Assembly: GCF_002906855.1 (NCBI RefSeq)
Contig: NZ_MINI01000028.1
Location: 744,001-808,000, forward strand
DNA from: Pseudomonas putida
GTDB taxonomy: Bacteria; Pseudomonadota; Gammaproteobacteria; Pseudomonadales; Pseudomonadaceae
Length of the DNA stretch: 64,000 bases
Reading direction: 5' to 3'
In this document: positions 40,548-49,034 of the stretch, piece after piece
Position numbering within the stretch: the first letter of the stretch is position 1
How the letters are laid out: every line of letters begins with the position of its first letter
Notes under the pieces: model-generated
The model's input: only the letters and a program-made list of their open reading frames with translations
The model's database searches: none
Told to the model about the DNA's origin: nothing
Made by a program: the position numbers and the translations under genes

Positions 40548-43319
40548 ATGGCCAGCAAACAGTGCCAGGTCTGTGGCCAACCCGCCACGACACGGGTGGA
40601 AGCCAAGGTCAATGGCCGCCACAGCACAATGCTGTTGTGTGATGATCACTATCGCCAATTGGTGCGCCAGCAAAAGCGTACCCTTTCTCCACTGGAGGCC
40701 CTTTTCGGCTCGCGCAGCAGTTTGTTCGAAGATTTCCTGGGCAGCGATTTCTTCCGCAACGGAGAAAACTCAGTATCCGTTGCCGCGGGTGCCGATGATG
40801 TGGCCGAAGCGTCGTCTGGCGAAGCTGCCCCCGCAGGGGGGGGCACGCCGCGGCGTCGCGGCAGCGGGCTGGCCAGCCGTATCAGCGAACACTCCGAGGC
40901 CCTGTTGCAGGAAGCGGCCAAGCGTGCCACGGAGTTCGGGCGGTCCGAAGTCGATACCGAACACCTGCTGCTGGCCCTCGCCGACAGCGACGTGGTGAAG
41001 ACCATCCTCAGCCAGTTCAAGATCAACGTCGATGACCTCAAGCGCCAGATCGAGGCCGAAGCCAAGCGCGGCGACAAACCGTTTGAAGGAGAAATCGGCG
41101 TGTCGCCTCGCGTGAAGGATGCGCTCAGTCGCGCCTTCGTCGCCTCGAATGAATTAGGCCACGCTTACGTCGGACCCGAGCACCTCCTGATCGGGCTAGC
41201 AGAAGAGGGCGAAGGGCTGGCCGCCAACTTGCTGCGCCGCTATGGCCTCACGCCGCAGGCCCTGCGCCAGCGGGTAAACAAGGTGGTTGGCAAAGGCGCG
41301 GAGGATGGCCGCGCCGAGGCGCCGACGAATACGCCGGAGCTCGACAAGTATTCGCGCGATCTCACCAAGATGGCGCGCGAGGGCAAGCTGGACCCGGTAA
41401 TCGGACGCGCGCAGGAAATCGAAACCACCATCGAGGTACTGGCGCGGCGCAAGAAGAACAACCCCGTATTGATCGGCGAGCCCGGCGTGGGCAAGACGGC
41501 CATCGTCGAGGGATTGGCACAGCGTATGGTGGCCGGCGAGGTGCCCGAGACGCTGCGTGACAAGCACCTGGTAGAGCTGAACATCAATTCCATGGTGGCC
41601 GGGGCGAAGTACCGGGGCGAGTTCGAGGAACGGGTGCACAAGGTGCTCAAGGAAATCTCCGAGCATCAAGGCGAGCTGATTCTCTTCATCGACGAGGTGC
41701 ACACCATTGTGGGTGCAGGCCAAGGCGGTGGAGAAGGCGGTCTGGACGTCGCCAACGTCTTCAAACCCATGATGGCGCGCGGTGAGCTGAACCTGATCGG
41801 CGCGACCACGCTCAACGAGTACCAGAAGTACATCGAGCGGGACGCTGCGCTGGAGCGGCGCTTCCAGCCGGTCATGGTGCCCGAGCCAACGGTGGCGCAG
41901 ACCATCATGATCCTGCGCGGCCTGCGCGATACCTTTGAAGCGCACCACAAGGTCAGCATCACCGAGGACGCGATCATTGCTGCCGCCGAACTGTCCGACC
42001 GCTACGTCACCGCGCGCTTCCTGCCGGACAAGGCCATCGACTTGCTCGATCAGGCTGCCGCCCGCGTGAAGCTATCGGCGACGGCCCGCCCCGTTGCTGT
42101 GCAGGAAATGGAGTCCGAACTGCACCAGTTGCGCCGGGAGCAGAACTACGCGGCTTCCCGCAAGCAATATGACAATGCGGCGCAGATCAGCAAGCGCATT
42201 GAAGCCAAGGAGGCCGAACTCAAGGAGCGCGTCGCGGACTGGGAGCGCGAGCGCGGTTCGGGCAGCGCCGAAGTCAAGGCGGAGCACGTTGCGCAGATCG
42301 TCTCGCGGCTGACCGGTATCCCGGTCAATGAGCTGACGGTGGAGGAGCGCGAGAAACTGCTGCACCTGGAGCAGCGGCTGCATGAGCGCCTGGTGGGGCA
42401 GGACGAGGCGGTACGCGCTGTGGCGGATGCGGTGCGGCTGTCGCGCGCGGGTCTGCGCGAAGGCAGCAAGCCCGTGGCCACGTTCCTGTTCCTGGGTTCC
42501 ACTGGCGTCGGCAAGACTGAGCTCGCCAAGGCGCTGGCGGAATCCATCTACGGCGACGAGGGGGCCCTGTTGCGCATCGACATGTCGGAGTATGGCGAGC
42601 GCCATTCAGTGGCTCGGCTGGTGGGCGCGCCCCCCGGCTACGTCGGTTATGACGAAGGCGGCCAGCTTACCGAAAAGGTCCGTCGCAAGCCCTATAGCGT
42701 ACTGCTGCTCGACGAGATCGAGAAGGCCCACCCCGACGTCTACAACATCCTGCTGCAGGTGTTCGACGACGGGCGACTTACCGACGGCAAGGGGCGTGTG
42801 GTGGACTTCACCAACACCATTATCATTGCCACGTCCAACCTGGGCTCCGACATCATTCAGCGCCAGCTGAAGGCGCCCGGAGCGGCGAGTGAGGAGTACG
42901 AGAAGACCAAGCTCGAGGTCATGGATGTGCTGCGCGGGCACTTTCGCCCCGAGTTCCTCAACCGCATCGATGAGATCATCGTCTTCCATGCGCTGGGCAA
43001 GCAGGAGATCCGCCACATCGTTGGCCTCCAACTCGAGCGCGTGGCCCGCAATGCCGCGAGCCAGGGCGTGACGCTGACGTTCGACGAGACGCTGGTCGAT
43101 CATTTAGCGCAAGAGGGCTACAAACCTGAATTCGGTGCTCGCGAGCTCAAGCGACTGATCCGCAGCGAGCTGGAGACGGCACTGGCACGTGAAATGCTCG
43201 GCGGCGGCATTGGCAAGGGTGATCACGCCCATGCGCGCTGGGACGACAAGTCCGAGCGGGTCGGGTTCGACCGCCGGCAAGCCGTGCCGGCCGAAGAGCT
43301 CGACAGTGGAAATGCGTGA
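40548..43319 (+). CDS. clpK: ClpK/ClpG-type AAA+ disaggregase of heat-resistance islands
   Basis: The 923-residue protein starts with a zinc-knuckle (C6, C9, C31, H34), which is typical of ClpK/ClpG and absent from ClpB and ClpC. A Clp N-domain follows (about 110-255). AAA-1 has Walker A GEPGVGKT at 310-317 and FIDEVH at 381-386; a short coiled middle region lies near 530-590; AAA-2 has GSTGVGKT at 650-657, DE at 722-723, and LLGAPPGYVGYDEGG-like pore residues. It should unfold and rescue protein aggregates at high temperature without ClpP. The gene heads the stress island with psiE and hsp20 downstream and a sigma-32-like promoter upstream. Confidence 0.93.
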   Translation: MASKQCQVCGQPATTRVEAKVNGRHSTMLLCDDHYRQLVRQQKRTLSPLEALFGSRSSLFEDFLGSDFFRNGENSVSVAAGADDVAEASSGEAAPAGGGTPRRRGSGLASRISEHSEALLQEAAKRATEFGRSEVDTEHLLLALADSDVVKTILSQFKINVDDLKRQIEAEAKRGDKPFEGEIGVSPRVKDALSRAFVASNELGHAYVGPEHLLIGLAEEGEGLAANLLRRYGLTPQALRQRVNKVVGKGAEDGRAEAPTNTPELDKYSRDLTKMAREGKLDPVIGRAQEIETTIEVLARRKKNNPVLIGEPGVGKTAIVEGLAQRMVAGEVPETLRDKHLVELNINSMVAGAKYRGEFEERVHKVLKEISEHQGELILFIDEVHTIVGAGQGGGEGGLDVANVFKPMMARGELNLIGATTLNEYQKYIERDAALERRFQPVMVPEPTVAQTIMILRGLRDTFEAHHKVSITEDAIIAAAELSDRYVTARFLPDKAIDLLDQAAARVKLSATARPVAVQEMESELHQLRREQNYAASRKQYDNAAQISKRIEAKEAELKERVADWERERGSGSAEVKAEHVAQIVSRLTGIPVNELTVEEREKLLHLEQRLHERLVGQDEAVRAVADAVRLSRAGLREGSKPVATFLFLGSTGVGKTELAKALAESIYGDEGALLRIDMSEYGERHSVARLVGAPPGYVGYDEGGQLTEKVRRKPYSVLLLDEIEKAHPDVYNILLQVFDDGRLTDGKGRVVDFTNTIIIATSNLGSDIIQRQLKAPGAASEEYEKTKLEVMDVLRGHFRPEFLNRIDEIIVFHALGKQEIRHIVGLQLERVARNAASQGVTLTFDETLVDHLAQEGYKPEFGARELKRLIRSELETALAREMLGGGIGKGDHAHARWDDKSERVGFDRRQAVPAEELDSGNA

Positions 43320-43378
43320 AGCGCAGGACGAAGGCTGCGGTTTCTCGTTGCAATGATCTTGCTGCTGAAGAGGTGAGC

Positions 43379-43849
43379 ATGAAGGACAGCAATGAGCCCG
43401 AGAGCACGCGCATGCGATTGCGTCGCGAGTGGGCGATGTTGACGTTTTACGAGCGTTTCGAGCAAATCGTCGCCCACATTCTATCGATGGTGATCGCGCT
43501 GGTTATCGTGGTGTCGCTGGTGCAGCTGATCCAGATAGTCTTCAGCCTGCTGATCATCGACGCGTTCAATCCGCTGGACCACCGGATCTTCCAGAATGTG
43601 TTCGGCATGGTGATGACGCTGCTGATCGCAATGGAATTCAAGCATTCCATCGTGCGCGTTGTCTTGCGCCGTGGCAGCATCATTCAGGTCAAGACGGTCC
43701 TGTTGATCGGGTTGATTGCGCTGTCGCGCAAGATCGTGATCCTCGATCCCGATGTCAGCCCGGCCAAAGTCGCGGCGCTTGCTGGCGCCACCCTGGCCCT
43801 GGGGCTGACCTACTGGCTGTTGCGTGAGCGCGATGATCGAGTTGCCTAG
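43379..43849 (+). CDS. psiE: PsiE family inner-membrane protein
   Basis: The 156-residue protein starts MKDSNEPESTRMRLRREWAM and has four membrane segments, with FNPLDHRIFQNVFGMVMTLLIAMEFKH in the centre, the conserved PsiE region. The ATG at 43379 follows GAGGTGA; a GTG at 43316 overlapping the clpK stop is an alternative. PsiE is a phosphate-starvation-inducible membrane protein of unclear function. In heat-resistance islands a psiE homologue is a regular member, which fits this position 59 bases after clpK. Confidence 0.88.
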   Translation: MKDSNEPESTRMRLRREWAMLTFYERFEQIVAHILSMVIALVIVVSLVQLIQIVFSLLIIDAFNPLDHRIFQNVFGMVMTLLIAMEFKHSIVRVVLRRGSIIQVKTVLLIGLIALSRKIVILDPDVSPAKVAALAGATLALGLTYWLLRERDDRVA

Positions 43850-43931
43850 GCTGTGTGTGAATGGCGCCGAGGCAAAGATTGAACGGGAAAAAGAGCGCGG
43901 ATCTGTAATTCCATATTCGTTCAAACTGGGG

Positions 43932-43960
43932 CTTGAAAACCTCCAAATCGCTCACATAAT
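43932..43960 (+). promoter_or_regulatory. sigma-32-like promoter before the hsp20 genes
   Basis: CTTGAAA (43932-43938) matches the heat-shock -35 consensus exactly. After 14 bases comes CACATAAT (43953-43960), partly matching the CCCCATNT -10. It lies about 80 bases before the first hsp20 start codon. A 6-bp hairpin CGAAGC/GCTTCG (43976-43981 and 43987-43992) follows in the leader. Confidence 0.45.
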
Positions 43961-44038
43961 TTCGTCGTCAGGGGCCGAAGCCCGGCGCTTCGCGCCTCCT
44001 GTTCGAGATCATTTCAGTCAGCTGGAAGGAGGATTGTC

Positions 44039-44494
44039 ATGTACGAGTCCCTTCTTAATCTGTCGAGCGATCCGATTGCCGAGTTCGAGAGGCTGCAGCG
44101 CGAGCTGCAACATGTGCTGGGCACGGGGCTCGGGCGCCCAGGCAGCATTCGTGCCTTGGCCAGTGGTGCTTTTCCTGCAATCAATGTCGCGAGCACGCCG
44201 TCCAGCCTGTAGGTCTACGCCTTCGTTCCTGGCGTGGACCCGAGCGACCTCGATCTGCAGATTCACCGAGGTCTGCTATCGATTTCCGGCGAGCGTCGGC
44301 CAGCGCGCAGTGCTCAGGAGGGCAATTGCTCCGTGTATGCCAACGAGCGTTATGCCGGCCCCTTCAAGCGTACCGTGAGCCTCAATGACCAGGTCGATAC
44401 CGACAAGGTCGAGGCCCACTGCCGCGACGGCGTCCTGCGCATTTCCTTGCCGCGGCGGGAAGCGCTACAGCCCAAGCGCATAGTCATTCAGTAA
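44039..44494 (+). pseudogene. hsp20 gene interrupted by an amber codon
   Basis: The frame from the ATG at 44039 reads MYESLLNLSSDPIAEFERLQ and FPAINVASTPSSL, then TAG at 44210-44212 (codon 58), and continues in frame as VYAFVPGVDPSDLDLQIHRG up to RREALQPKRIVIQ at 44494. The amber replaces the Glu usually found in this position of island-type Hsp20 proteins (GAG to TAG by one substitution). The alpha-crystallin domain lies after the stop, so only readthrough would give a chaperone. A good Shine-Dalgarno (GAAGGAGG) precedes the start. The rest shows no other damage, suggesting a recent mutation or a sequencing error. Confidence 0.8.
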
Positions 44495-44521
44495 CAGCAA
44501 CGGTTTGAAGGAGGAATCACC

Positions 44522-44893
44522 ATGAACGACAAACAAGCGGTCGTGCGCGGCGAAACTGAAACCCAAACACTGCTGCCGCGTGTCGATGTATTCGAAGACG
44601 AAAACGGAATCCAGCTGTTTGCCGATTTTCCCGGCGTGCCCAAGGACCACCTGGTAGTCAATGTCGACGGTGACACGCTTGTGCTGGAAGGGGAGATCAT
44701 GCCGCAGTTTTCCCAACAGCTGGAGGCTGTCTACGCTGAGGTCCAACTGTCGCGATTCAGGCGCGCCTTCACTTTGAGCTCCGAGCTGGATACGACCCGG
44801 ATCGACGCTGAGCTACGGGACGGCGTGCTGAACGTGCGTGTTCCCAAACATGCACATGCCCAGCCGCGCAAGATCGTCCTGAAAAGCGCGTAG
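44522..44893 (+). CDS. small heat-shock protein, Hsp20 family
   Basis: The 123-residue protein consists almost wholly of an alpha-crystallin domain: LPRVDVFEDENGIQLFADFP, GVPKDHLVVNVDGDTLVLEG, FRRAFTLSSELDTTRIDAEL and RDGVLNVRVPKHAHAQPRKI. The N-terminal arm is short and there is no C-terminal IXI extension beyond the last strand, so large oligomers may depend on the neighbouring Hsp20 proteins. It lies 27 bases after the amber-containing gene with its own GAAGGAGG site. It should hold unfolding proteins for ClpK. Confidence 0.9.
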   Translation: MNDKQAVVRGETETQTLLPRVDVFEDENGIQLFADFPGVPKDHLVVNVDGDTLVLEGEIMPQFSQQLEAVYAEVQLSRFRRAFTLSSELDTTRIDAELRDGVLNVRVPKHAHAQPRKIVLKSA

Positions 44894-44919
44894 GGCCTTG
44901 AGCGTGTGGAGGACGACCC

Positions 44920-45423
44920 ATGGAAAAACTAGTTGAACTCAGACATGGCCTGGAGGAAACCTGGCATTCGTTGGGCGAGGGCTGGCGTCAGCTTCGCGAT
45001 CGTACCAGCGAGGCCCTGACGCGCTTCACGCCAGTGAAGCGGAGCAGGGGTGAGTCGCAGGATGCGACCTCATCACCGGCGCTTGCCTCGAACTGGGGGC
45101 TGCTGGCCGGCGATCTTTACGAGGATGGTGAGCGGATCGTCGTTCTCCTTGAGATACCTGGACTGGTCAAGGAGGGCCTGAGTCTGGAAGTGCGGGGCGA
45201 TACGCTGATCATTCGCGGTGAAAAGCGCGTCGAGCAGGAGCAGGGCAATGGGCATTATCGCGTCCGGCAATGCACCTTCGGCAGTTTCCGGCGCACCTTC
45301 CGGCTTCCTGTCGAGGTCATTGCCGAGCAGGCCAGTGCCACATGCAACAACGGTGTGCTGCGTATCGAACTGCCCAAGCAAGCGCGTGCGCGTGGCAGGT
45401 GCATCGAGGTTATACAACGATAG
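44920..45423 (+). CDS. small heat-shock protein, Hsp20 family, longer N-terminal arm
   Basis: The 167-residue protein has a helical N-terminal arm (MEKLVELRHGLEETWHSLGE) of about 55 residues, followed by an alpha-crystallin domain (YEDGERIVVLLEIPGLVKEG, LSLEVRGDTLIIRGEKRVEQ, FRRTFRLPVEVIAEQASATC, NNGVLRIELPKQ) and a short tail RGRCIEVIQR. It is 26 bases from the previous hsp20 gene and closes the run; a hairpin terminator follows. Family function is ATP-independent holding of unfolded proteins. Confidence 0.9.
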   Translation: MEKLVELRHGLEETWHSLGEGWRQLRDRTSEALTRFTPVKRSRGESQDATSSPALASNWGLLAGDLYEDGERIVVLLEIPGLVKEGLSLEVRGDTLIIRGEKRVEQEQGNGHYRVRQCTFGSFRRTFRLPVEVIAEQASATCNNGVLRIELPKQARARGRCIEVIQR

Positions 45424-45469
45424 CCTCCGTTGCGCGCAGCCAAGGGGACAGCCCCTCGTCACCAGGATT

Positions 45470-45498
45470 ACCCGCCCGCGACCTGCTTGCGGGCGGGT
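45470..45498 (+). terminator. hairpin terminator after the hsp20 run
   Basis: ACCCGCCCGC (45470-45479) pairs perfectly with GCGGGCGGGT (45489-45498) around a 9-base loop and is followed by GATTCTTAAG. It lies 47 bases after the last hsp20 stop and separates the chaperone genes from kefB. Confidence 0.7.
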
Positions 45499-45639
45499 GA
45501 TTCTTAAGTTGCTGCAGAGGAGGCTGCCGCTTCCCCACGCAGTGGATATTGCACCTCCCTGGCGAGCTGAGACACCCAGCGATAATTCGTCCGGTAATTT
45601 CTCCACAACCGGTCCTGACAGGGGCTGAGGGTCGAGGCC

Positions 45640-47421
45640 ATGGCCACTGAAGGCAACGCAGGACTGTTGATGGGTGTCATCACGTTGCTCAGCGCTGCCG
45701 TAGTGGCCGTGCCATTGCTCAAGCGCATCGGCTTCGGCTCGGTGCTCGGTTACCTGCTGGCGGGGCTGATGATCGGACCCTTCGGGCTGCAGCTGGTCAA
45801 TGACCCTCACACCATCATTGATGTGGGTGAATTGGGCGTGGTGATGTTCCTCTTCGTGATTGGCCTGGAGCTCAAACCCTCGCATCTGTGGGAGCTGCGG
45901 GCGCAGATATTTGGACTGGGCAGCCTGCAGGTGTTGATCTGTGCCGTTCTGCTCACTGTCGTCGGCAAGGCCTTTGGTTTCCCTTGGCAGGTGTCATTCG
46001 TCTGCGCGGCCGGTTTTGTACTCACATCCACGGCCATCGTCATGCAAGTTCTCTCGGAGCGGGGTGACTTGACCAAACCGAGGGGCCAACGCATCGTGTC
46101 CATTCTGCTGTTTGAAGATCTGCTGATAGTGCCCTTGCTGGCGGTGGTGGCATTTCTGGCGCCTACTGCATCGGTGCCCGAACCCACCTCACCCCTGTGG
46201 CAGCGCATGGCTACCGCAGCCCTGTCCCTGAGCGCACTGGTGGTCATCGGGTTGTGGTTGCTCAACCCTCTGTTTCGGGTATTGGCCCAAGCCAGGGCGC
46301 GCGAGGTGATGACTGCTGCCGCGCTGCTGGTGGTGCTGGGAGCAGCGCTGCTGATGGAAATCGGCGGCCTGTCAATGGCGATGGGAGCGTTCGTTGCCGG
46401 TGTGCTGCTGTCGGAGTCGACCTTCCGCCACCAGCTGGAGGCTGACATAGAACCGTTCCGCGGGCTGTTGCTGGGGCTGTTTTTTCTCGGCGTCGGCATG
46501 GCGCTGGATCTGCAGGTGGTGGCCAGGAACTGGCTGCTCATCAGCACTGGCGTGCTGGCGCTAATGGTGGTCAAGGCGCTGTGTATCTATGGGGTCGCGC
46601 GCCTCGCGAAAAGCCAGCATGGCGATGCGCTGGACCGCGCCGTGCTGATGGCGCAGGGGGGCGAATTTGCGTTCGTACTGTTTGCCGAAGCACTGAAACT
46701 CAAGGTCGTGAGTCCCGAAATCAACGCCAACATGACGGCTATCGTGGTGATGTCCATGGCCATTACGCCGGTCAACCTTGTGTTGTACAAGCGTTTTGCG
46801 CGGGCCCGGGCGGTTTCCATGGACGGTGTGGAGCCCGCGCAGAATCTCCAAGGCCATGTACTCATCATCGGGTTTGGCCGTGTCGGTCAGATCGCTTGCC
46901 AGGCGCCACTCGCTCATGGCGCCAAGCTTTCAATCATAGACATGGACCCGGAGGTGATTCGCGCCGTCGAGCCTTATGGTTTCAAGGTCTATTACGGTGA
47001 TGGTGCCCGCCATGACCTGTTGCATGCTGCCGGGGCCCATCACGCCCGTACCATCATTGTGTGCGTGAATGACAAGAAGGCCGCGACACGCATTGTTGAA
47101 AGCACGCGGCACTATTGCCCGCAGGTGAAGGTGCTGGTGCGCGCCTTTGACCGCGAGCACGCGCTGGAACTGGTCAAGCACGACGCCGACTATATCGTGC
47201 GGGAAACCTTTGAATCCGCCTTGCTGCTTGGTCACCAGGCCGTGCTGACCTTGGGTGCCTCAGCGCTCGAAGCCGACGCGGTGACCGACGAGGTGCGCAC
47301 ACGCGATGCCGAACGTTTTGCCCTGGAAACATCCGGCGGTCTATTTGCCGGGCGAGCATTGGTCCTTGGAAATATCGAGCGCATTGATCCGCCGAAGCCT
47401 GAAGCGCGTGATACTCATTGA
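45640..47421 (+). CDS. kefB: KefB/KefC-type K+/H+ antiporter
   Basis: The 593-residue protein has a CPA2 antiporter domain of about 12 helices (residues about 10-385) with VLGYLLAGLMIGPFGLQLV, FLFVIGLELKPSHLWELR and LLMEIGGLSMAMGAFVAGVL, and a cytosolic TrkA-N/RCK domain with HVLIIGFGRVGQIACQAPLA and an Asp in IDMDPEVIRA. It should exchange K+ for H+ to acidify the cytosol and protect against electrophiles. A kefB homologue is a normal part of heat-resistance islands. The gene lies 216 bases after the last hsp20. Its tail abuts an integrase fragment on the opposite strand. Confidence 0.92.
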   Translation: MATEGNAGLLMGVITLLSAAVVAVPLLKRIGFGSVLGYLLAGLMIGPFGLQLVNDPHTIIDVGELGVVMFLFVIGLELKPSHLWELRAQIFGLGSLQVLICAVLLTVVGKAFGFPWQVSFVCAAGFVLTSTAIVMQVLSERGDLTKPRGQRIVSILLFEDLLIVPLLAVVAFLAPTASVPEPTSPLWQRMATAALSLSALVVIGLWLLNPLFRVLAQARAREVMTAAALLVVLGAALLMEIGGLSMAMGAFVAGVLLSESTFRHQLEADIEPFRGLLLGLFFLGVGMALDLQVVARNWLLISTGVLALMVVKALCIYGVARLAKSQHGDALDRAVLMAQGGEFAFVLFAEALKLKVVSPEINANMTAIVVMSMAITPVNLVLYKRFARARAVSMDGVEPAQNLQGHVLIIGFGRVGQIACQAPLAHGAKLSIIDMDPEVIRAVEPYGFKVYYGDGARHDLLHAAGAHHARTIIVCVNDKKAATRIVESTRHYCPQVKVLVRAFDREHALELVKHDADYIVRETFESALLLGHQAVLTLGASALEADAVTDEVRTRDAERFALETSGGLFAGRALVLGNIERIDPPKPEARDTH

Positions 47422-47429
47422 GCATGAGA

Positions 47430-47604
47430 ACCTGACGGCAAGGTTGAACAGGGCCAGTTCACGATCCTTGTTTGCAATTTCCAGCCGTACTCTAATCGCC
47501 CAAATGTCCCTAAGCCGAAGCGGTGCTTTTGGCCGACCAGTTTGCCTTTGTTCCAGGATTCTCGAGATTTCGCGGTGAGTATGGAGATGATTCGTTCGCC
47601 ACAT
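47430..47604 (-). pseudogene. fragment of a tyrosine recombinase (integrase) gene
   Basis: The minus strand reads HREISRILEQRQTGRPKAPL, RLRDIWAIRVRLEIANKDRE then LALFNLA, matching the N-terminal region of tyrosine integrases of the type with IWAIR..L...RELALFNLAIDSKLR. After LALFNLA the frame continues into sequence antisense to the kefB 3' end, so the rest, with the catalytic Arg and Tyr, is lost. The junction near 47440-47450 marks a recombination or deletion boundary. Confidence 0.6.
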
Positions 47605-47704
47605 GGTAGAAGACTAGGATGCATCTCTCAACGCACCTCCGGCCGTTTCCGGCCAAAAGCGGTCAGTGACAATATTCGCAAAGTCTGCCGCTCAGCTTCC
47701 CGAA

Positions 47705-47971
47705 GACCGATCTCGACTATTCGTTAGGTACAGCACCATCGCTGCGCGAGCCGCATCTTTGACTGCTGCTCCGCGCAGTGCTGCAATGGGGTCACGTTAT
47801 CCGTATAGGATGTTGCTCCATGCGAGTGAATCTCCAAACACTCCCGACGCGATACCTTCAGCCTCAACCAAGGTGATATTCGCGCCTTTATCAGCCAGGT
47901 GTTACGCCAGCGAAGCGCCCACGATGCCGGCACTAATGACAACGACTCGTTTGTCCAGAGCATTTCCCATA
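47705..47971 (-). pseudogene. remnant of a FAD-dependent (DAO-type) oxidoreductase gene
   Basis: From an ATG at 47971 the frame reads MGNALDKRVVVISAGIVGAS then LA, a TAA stop, HLADKGANITLVEAEGIASG and VFGDSLAWSNILYG, a second TAA, then RDPIAALRGAAVKDAARAA. The dinucleotide fold (VVISAGIVGASLA..LADKGANITLVEA, first Gly mutated) is that of D-amino-acid-oxidase-like flavoproteins. Only the first 90 codons are present, so the gene is a fragment. Confidence 0.65.
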
Positions 47972-48480
47972 TCAACCTTCACTCTGTAGACCTGAAGGCG
48001 GTTTCAGTGTCTGCCTCTGGTCGATTTCTGCTTGTCGTAAGGGGTAGCAGTTGTCGTCCAGAAAGCAGATGTAAATTTGTCTGAAGTGGCGAAATAGCTG
48101 CCAAAATCATCGTGTTAAAACGCCGCCTGAAATGGCAGCAAGATAAGCGCGTGAGTGTTGTTGGCACTGGAGGGTAGCGAAAAATCGTTCAGCTACTACG
48201 GTAAGCGTCATCAACGACTATAGTCATTGGTGAGCCAGAGCGAATCTGACCATTCCCCTGCCAACCTGGCCTAATCCAATTCCGCGATTACACGGCGGAT
48301 CTTCTTGTGTTCCTTGATGCGGAACGTGAACGTTTCGCTGCCGAAATCACTCAGGCTCAGGCTGAGATCGAGGCAGCGTTGTCTTTTTTTGAACCCCTTG
48401 ATGGTGGATGGAGTTATCCCACCGGGCACGTCGCATCCCACTGAGCACGTCCCAACCACCCATCTATAAAGGTTCAAGCA
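47972..48480. other. region without an intact gene before the peroxiredoxin gene
   Basis: No complete gene was recognised. A plus-strand frame near 48270-48440 contains YTADLLVFLDAERERFAAEI and TQAQAEIEAALSFFEPLDGG, a coding-like helical stretch that could be a remnant. The first 300 bases are AT-rich with no clear signal. Confidence 0.35.
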
Positions 48481-49023
48481 ATGAATACTTTAGAGTTCGA
48501 TGATGCACAAAAAACCAATGGCGACCTGGTTCAGGGGCCGCTGCCGGCCGGCACTGTCGCGCCCGACTTCACTCTTCACGCAACCCCTGATCAACAGTTG
48601 TCGCTGCGTGAGCTAAAGGGAAATCCCGTGATATTGGCGTTTTATCCCGCTGACTGGACTTCGGTGTGCGGTGACCAACTGACTTTGTACAACCAGTTGC
48701 TACCCACATTCAGAGAATACGGTGCGGCGCTACTGGGTATCTCGGTTGACAGCGCCTGGTGTCATCAGGCCTTTGCCAAAGATCGGAATTTTCACTTCAG
48801 CCTGCTGGCCGATTTCGAGCCCAAAGGGGCTGTGGCACGACAGTATGGAGCGTACCAGTCCCAGCTCGGGGTTTGTAAGCGTGCGCTGTTCGTGATTGAC
48901 AAGGACGGGGTGGTTGCCTGGAGCTACGTCTCCCCGATGGCAATCAACCCTGGTGCGGACGGTATTCTGGATGCGCTGGATGCTTTGGCGAATTCGCCAC
49001 AAAGCACGCCAACCAAAAATTAA
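48481..49023 (+). CDS. peroxiredoxin (AhpC/TSA-Bcp type)
   Basis: The 180-residue protein has the peroxiredoxin fold: GTVAPDFTLHATPDQQLSLR, VILAFYPADWTSVCGDQLTL with the peroxidatic Cys in the P-x3-S-x-C variant of the PxxxTxxC motif, and LLADFEPKGAVARQYGAY. A further Cys in GVCKRALFVIDKDG may be resolving. It should reduce peroxides in the cytosol. The DsbA-like gene follows after 11 bases and could be its redox partner. Confidence 0.9.
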   Translation: MNTLEFDDAQKTNGDLVQGPLPAGTVAPDFTLHATPDQQLSLRELKGNPVILAFYPADWTSVCGDQLTLYNQLLPTFREYGAALLGISVDSAWCHQAFAKDRNFHFSLLADFEPKGAVARQYGAYQSQLGVCKRALFVIDKDGVVAWSYVSPMAINPGADGILDALDALANSPQSTPTKN

Positions 49024-49034
49024 CAGGTGATTAG

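Noticed and set aside
40247..40627. Minus-strand frame overlapping the clpK start
   Set aside because: It would cross the clpK promoter and start region, has no Shine-Dalgarno site, and was not recognised as a family; at best a remnant.
44210..44212. Amber codon read as an unusual amino acid
   Set aside because: No pyrrolysine-type or other recoding element was seen; a point mutation from GAG is simpler.
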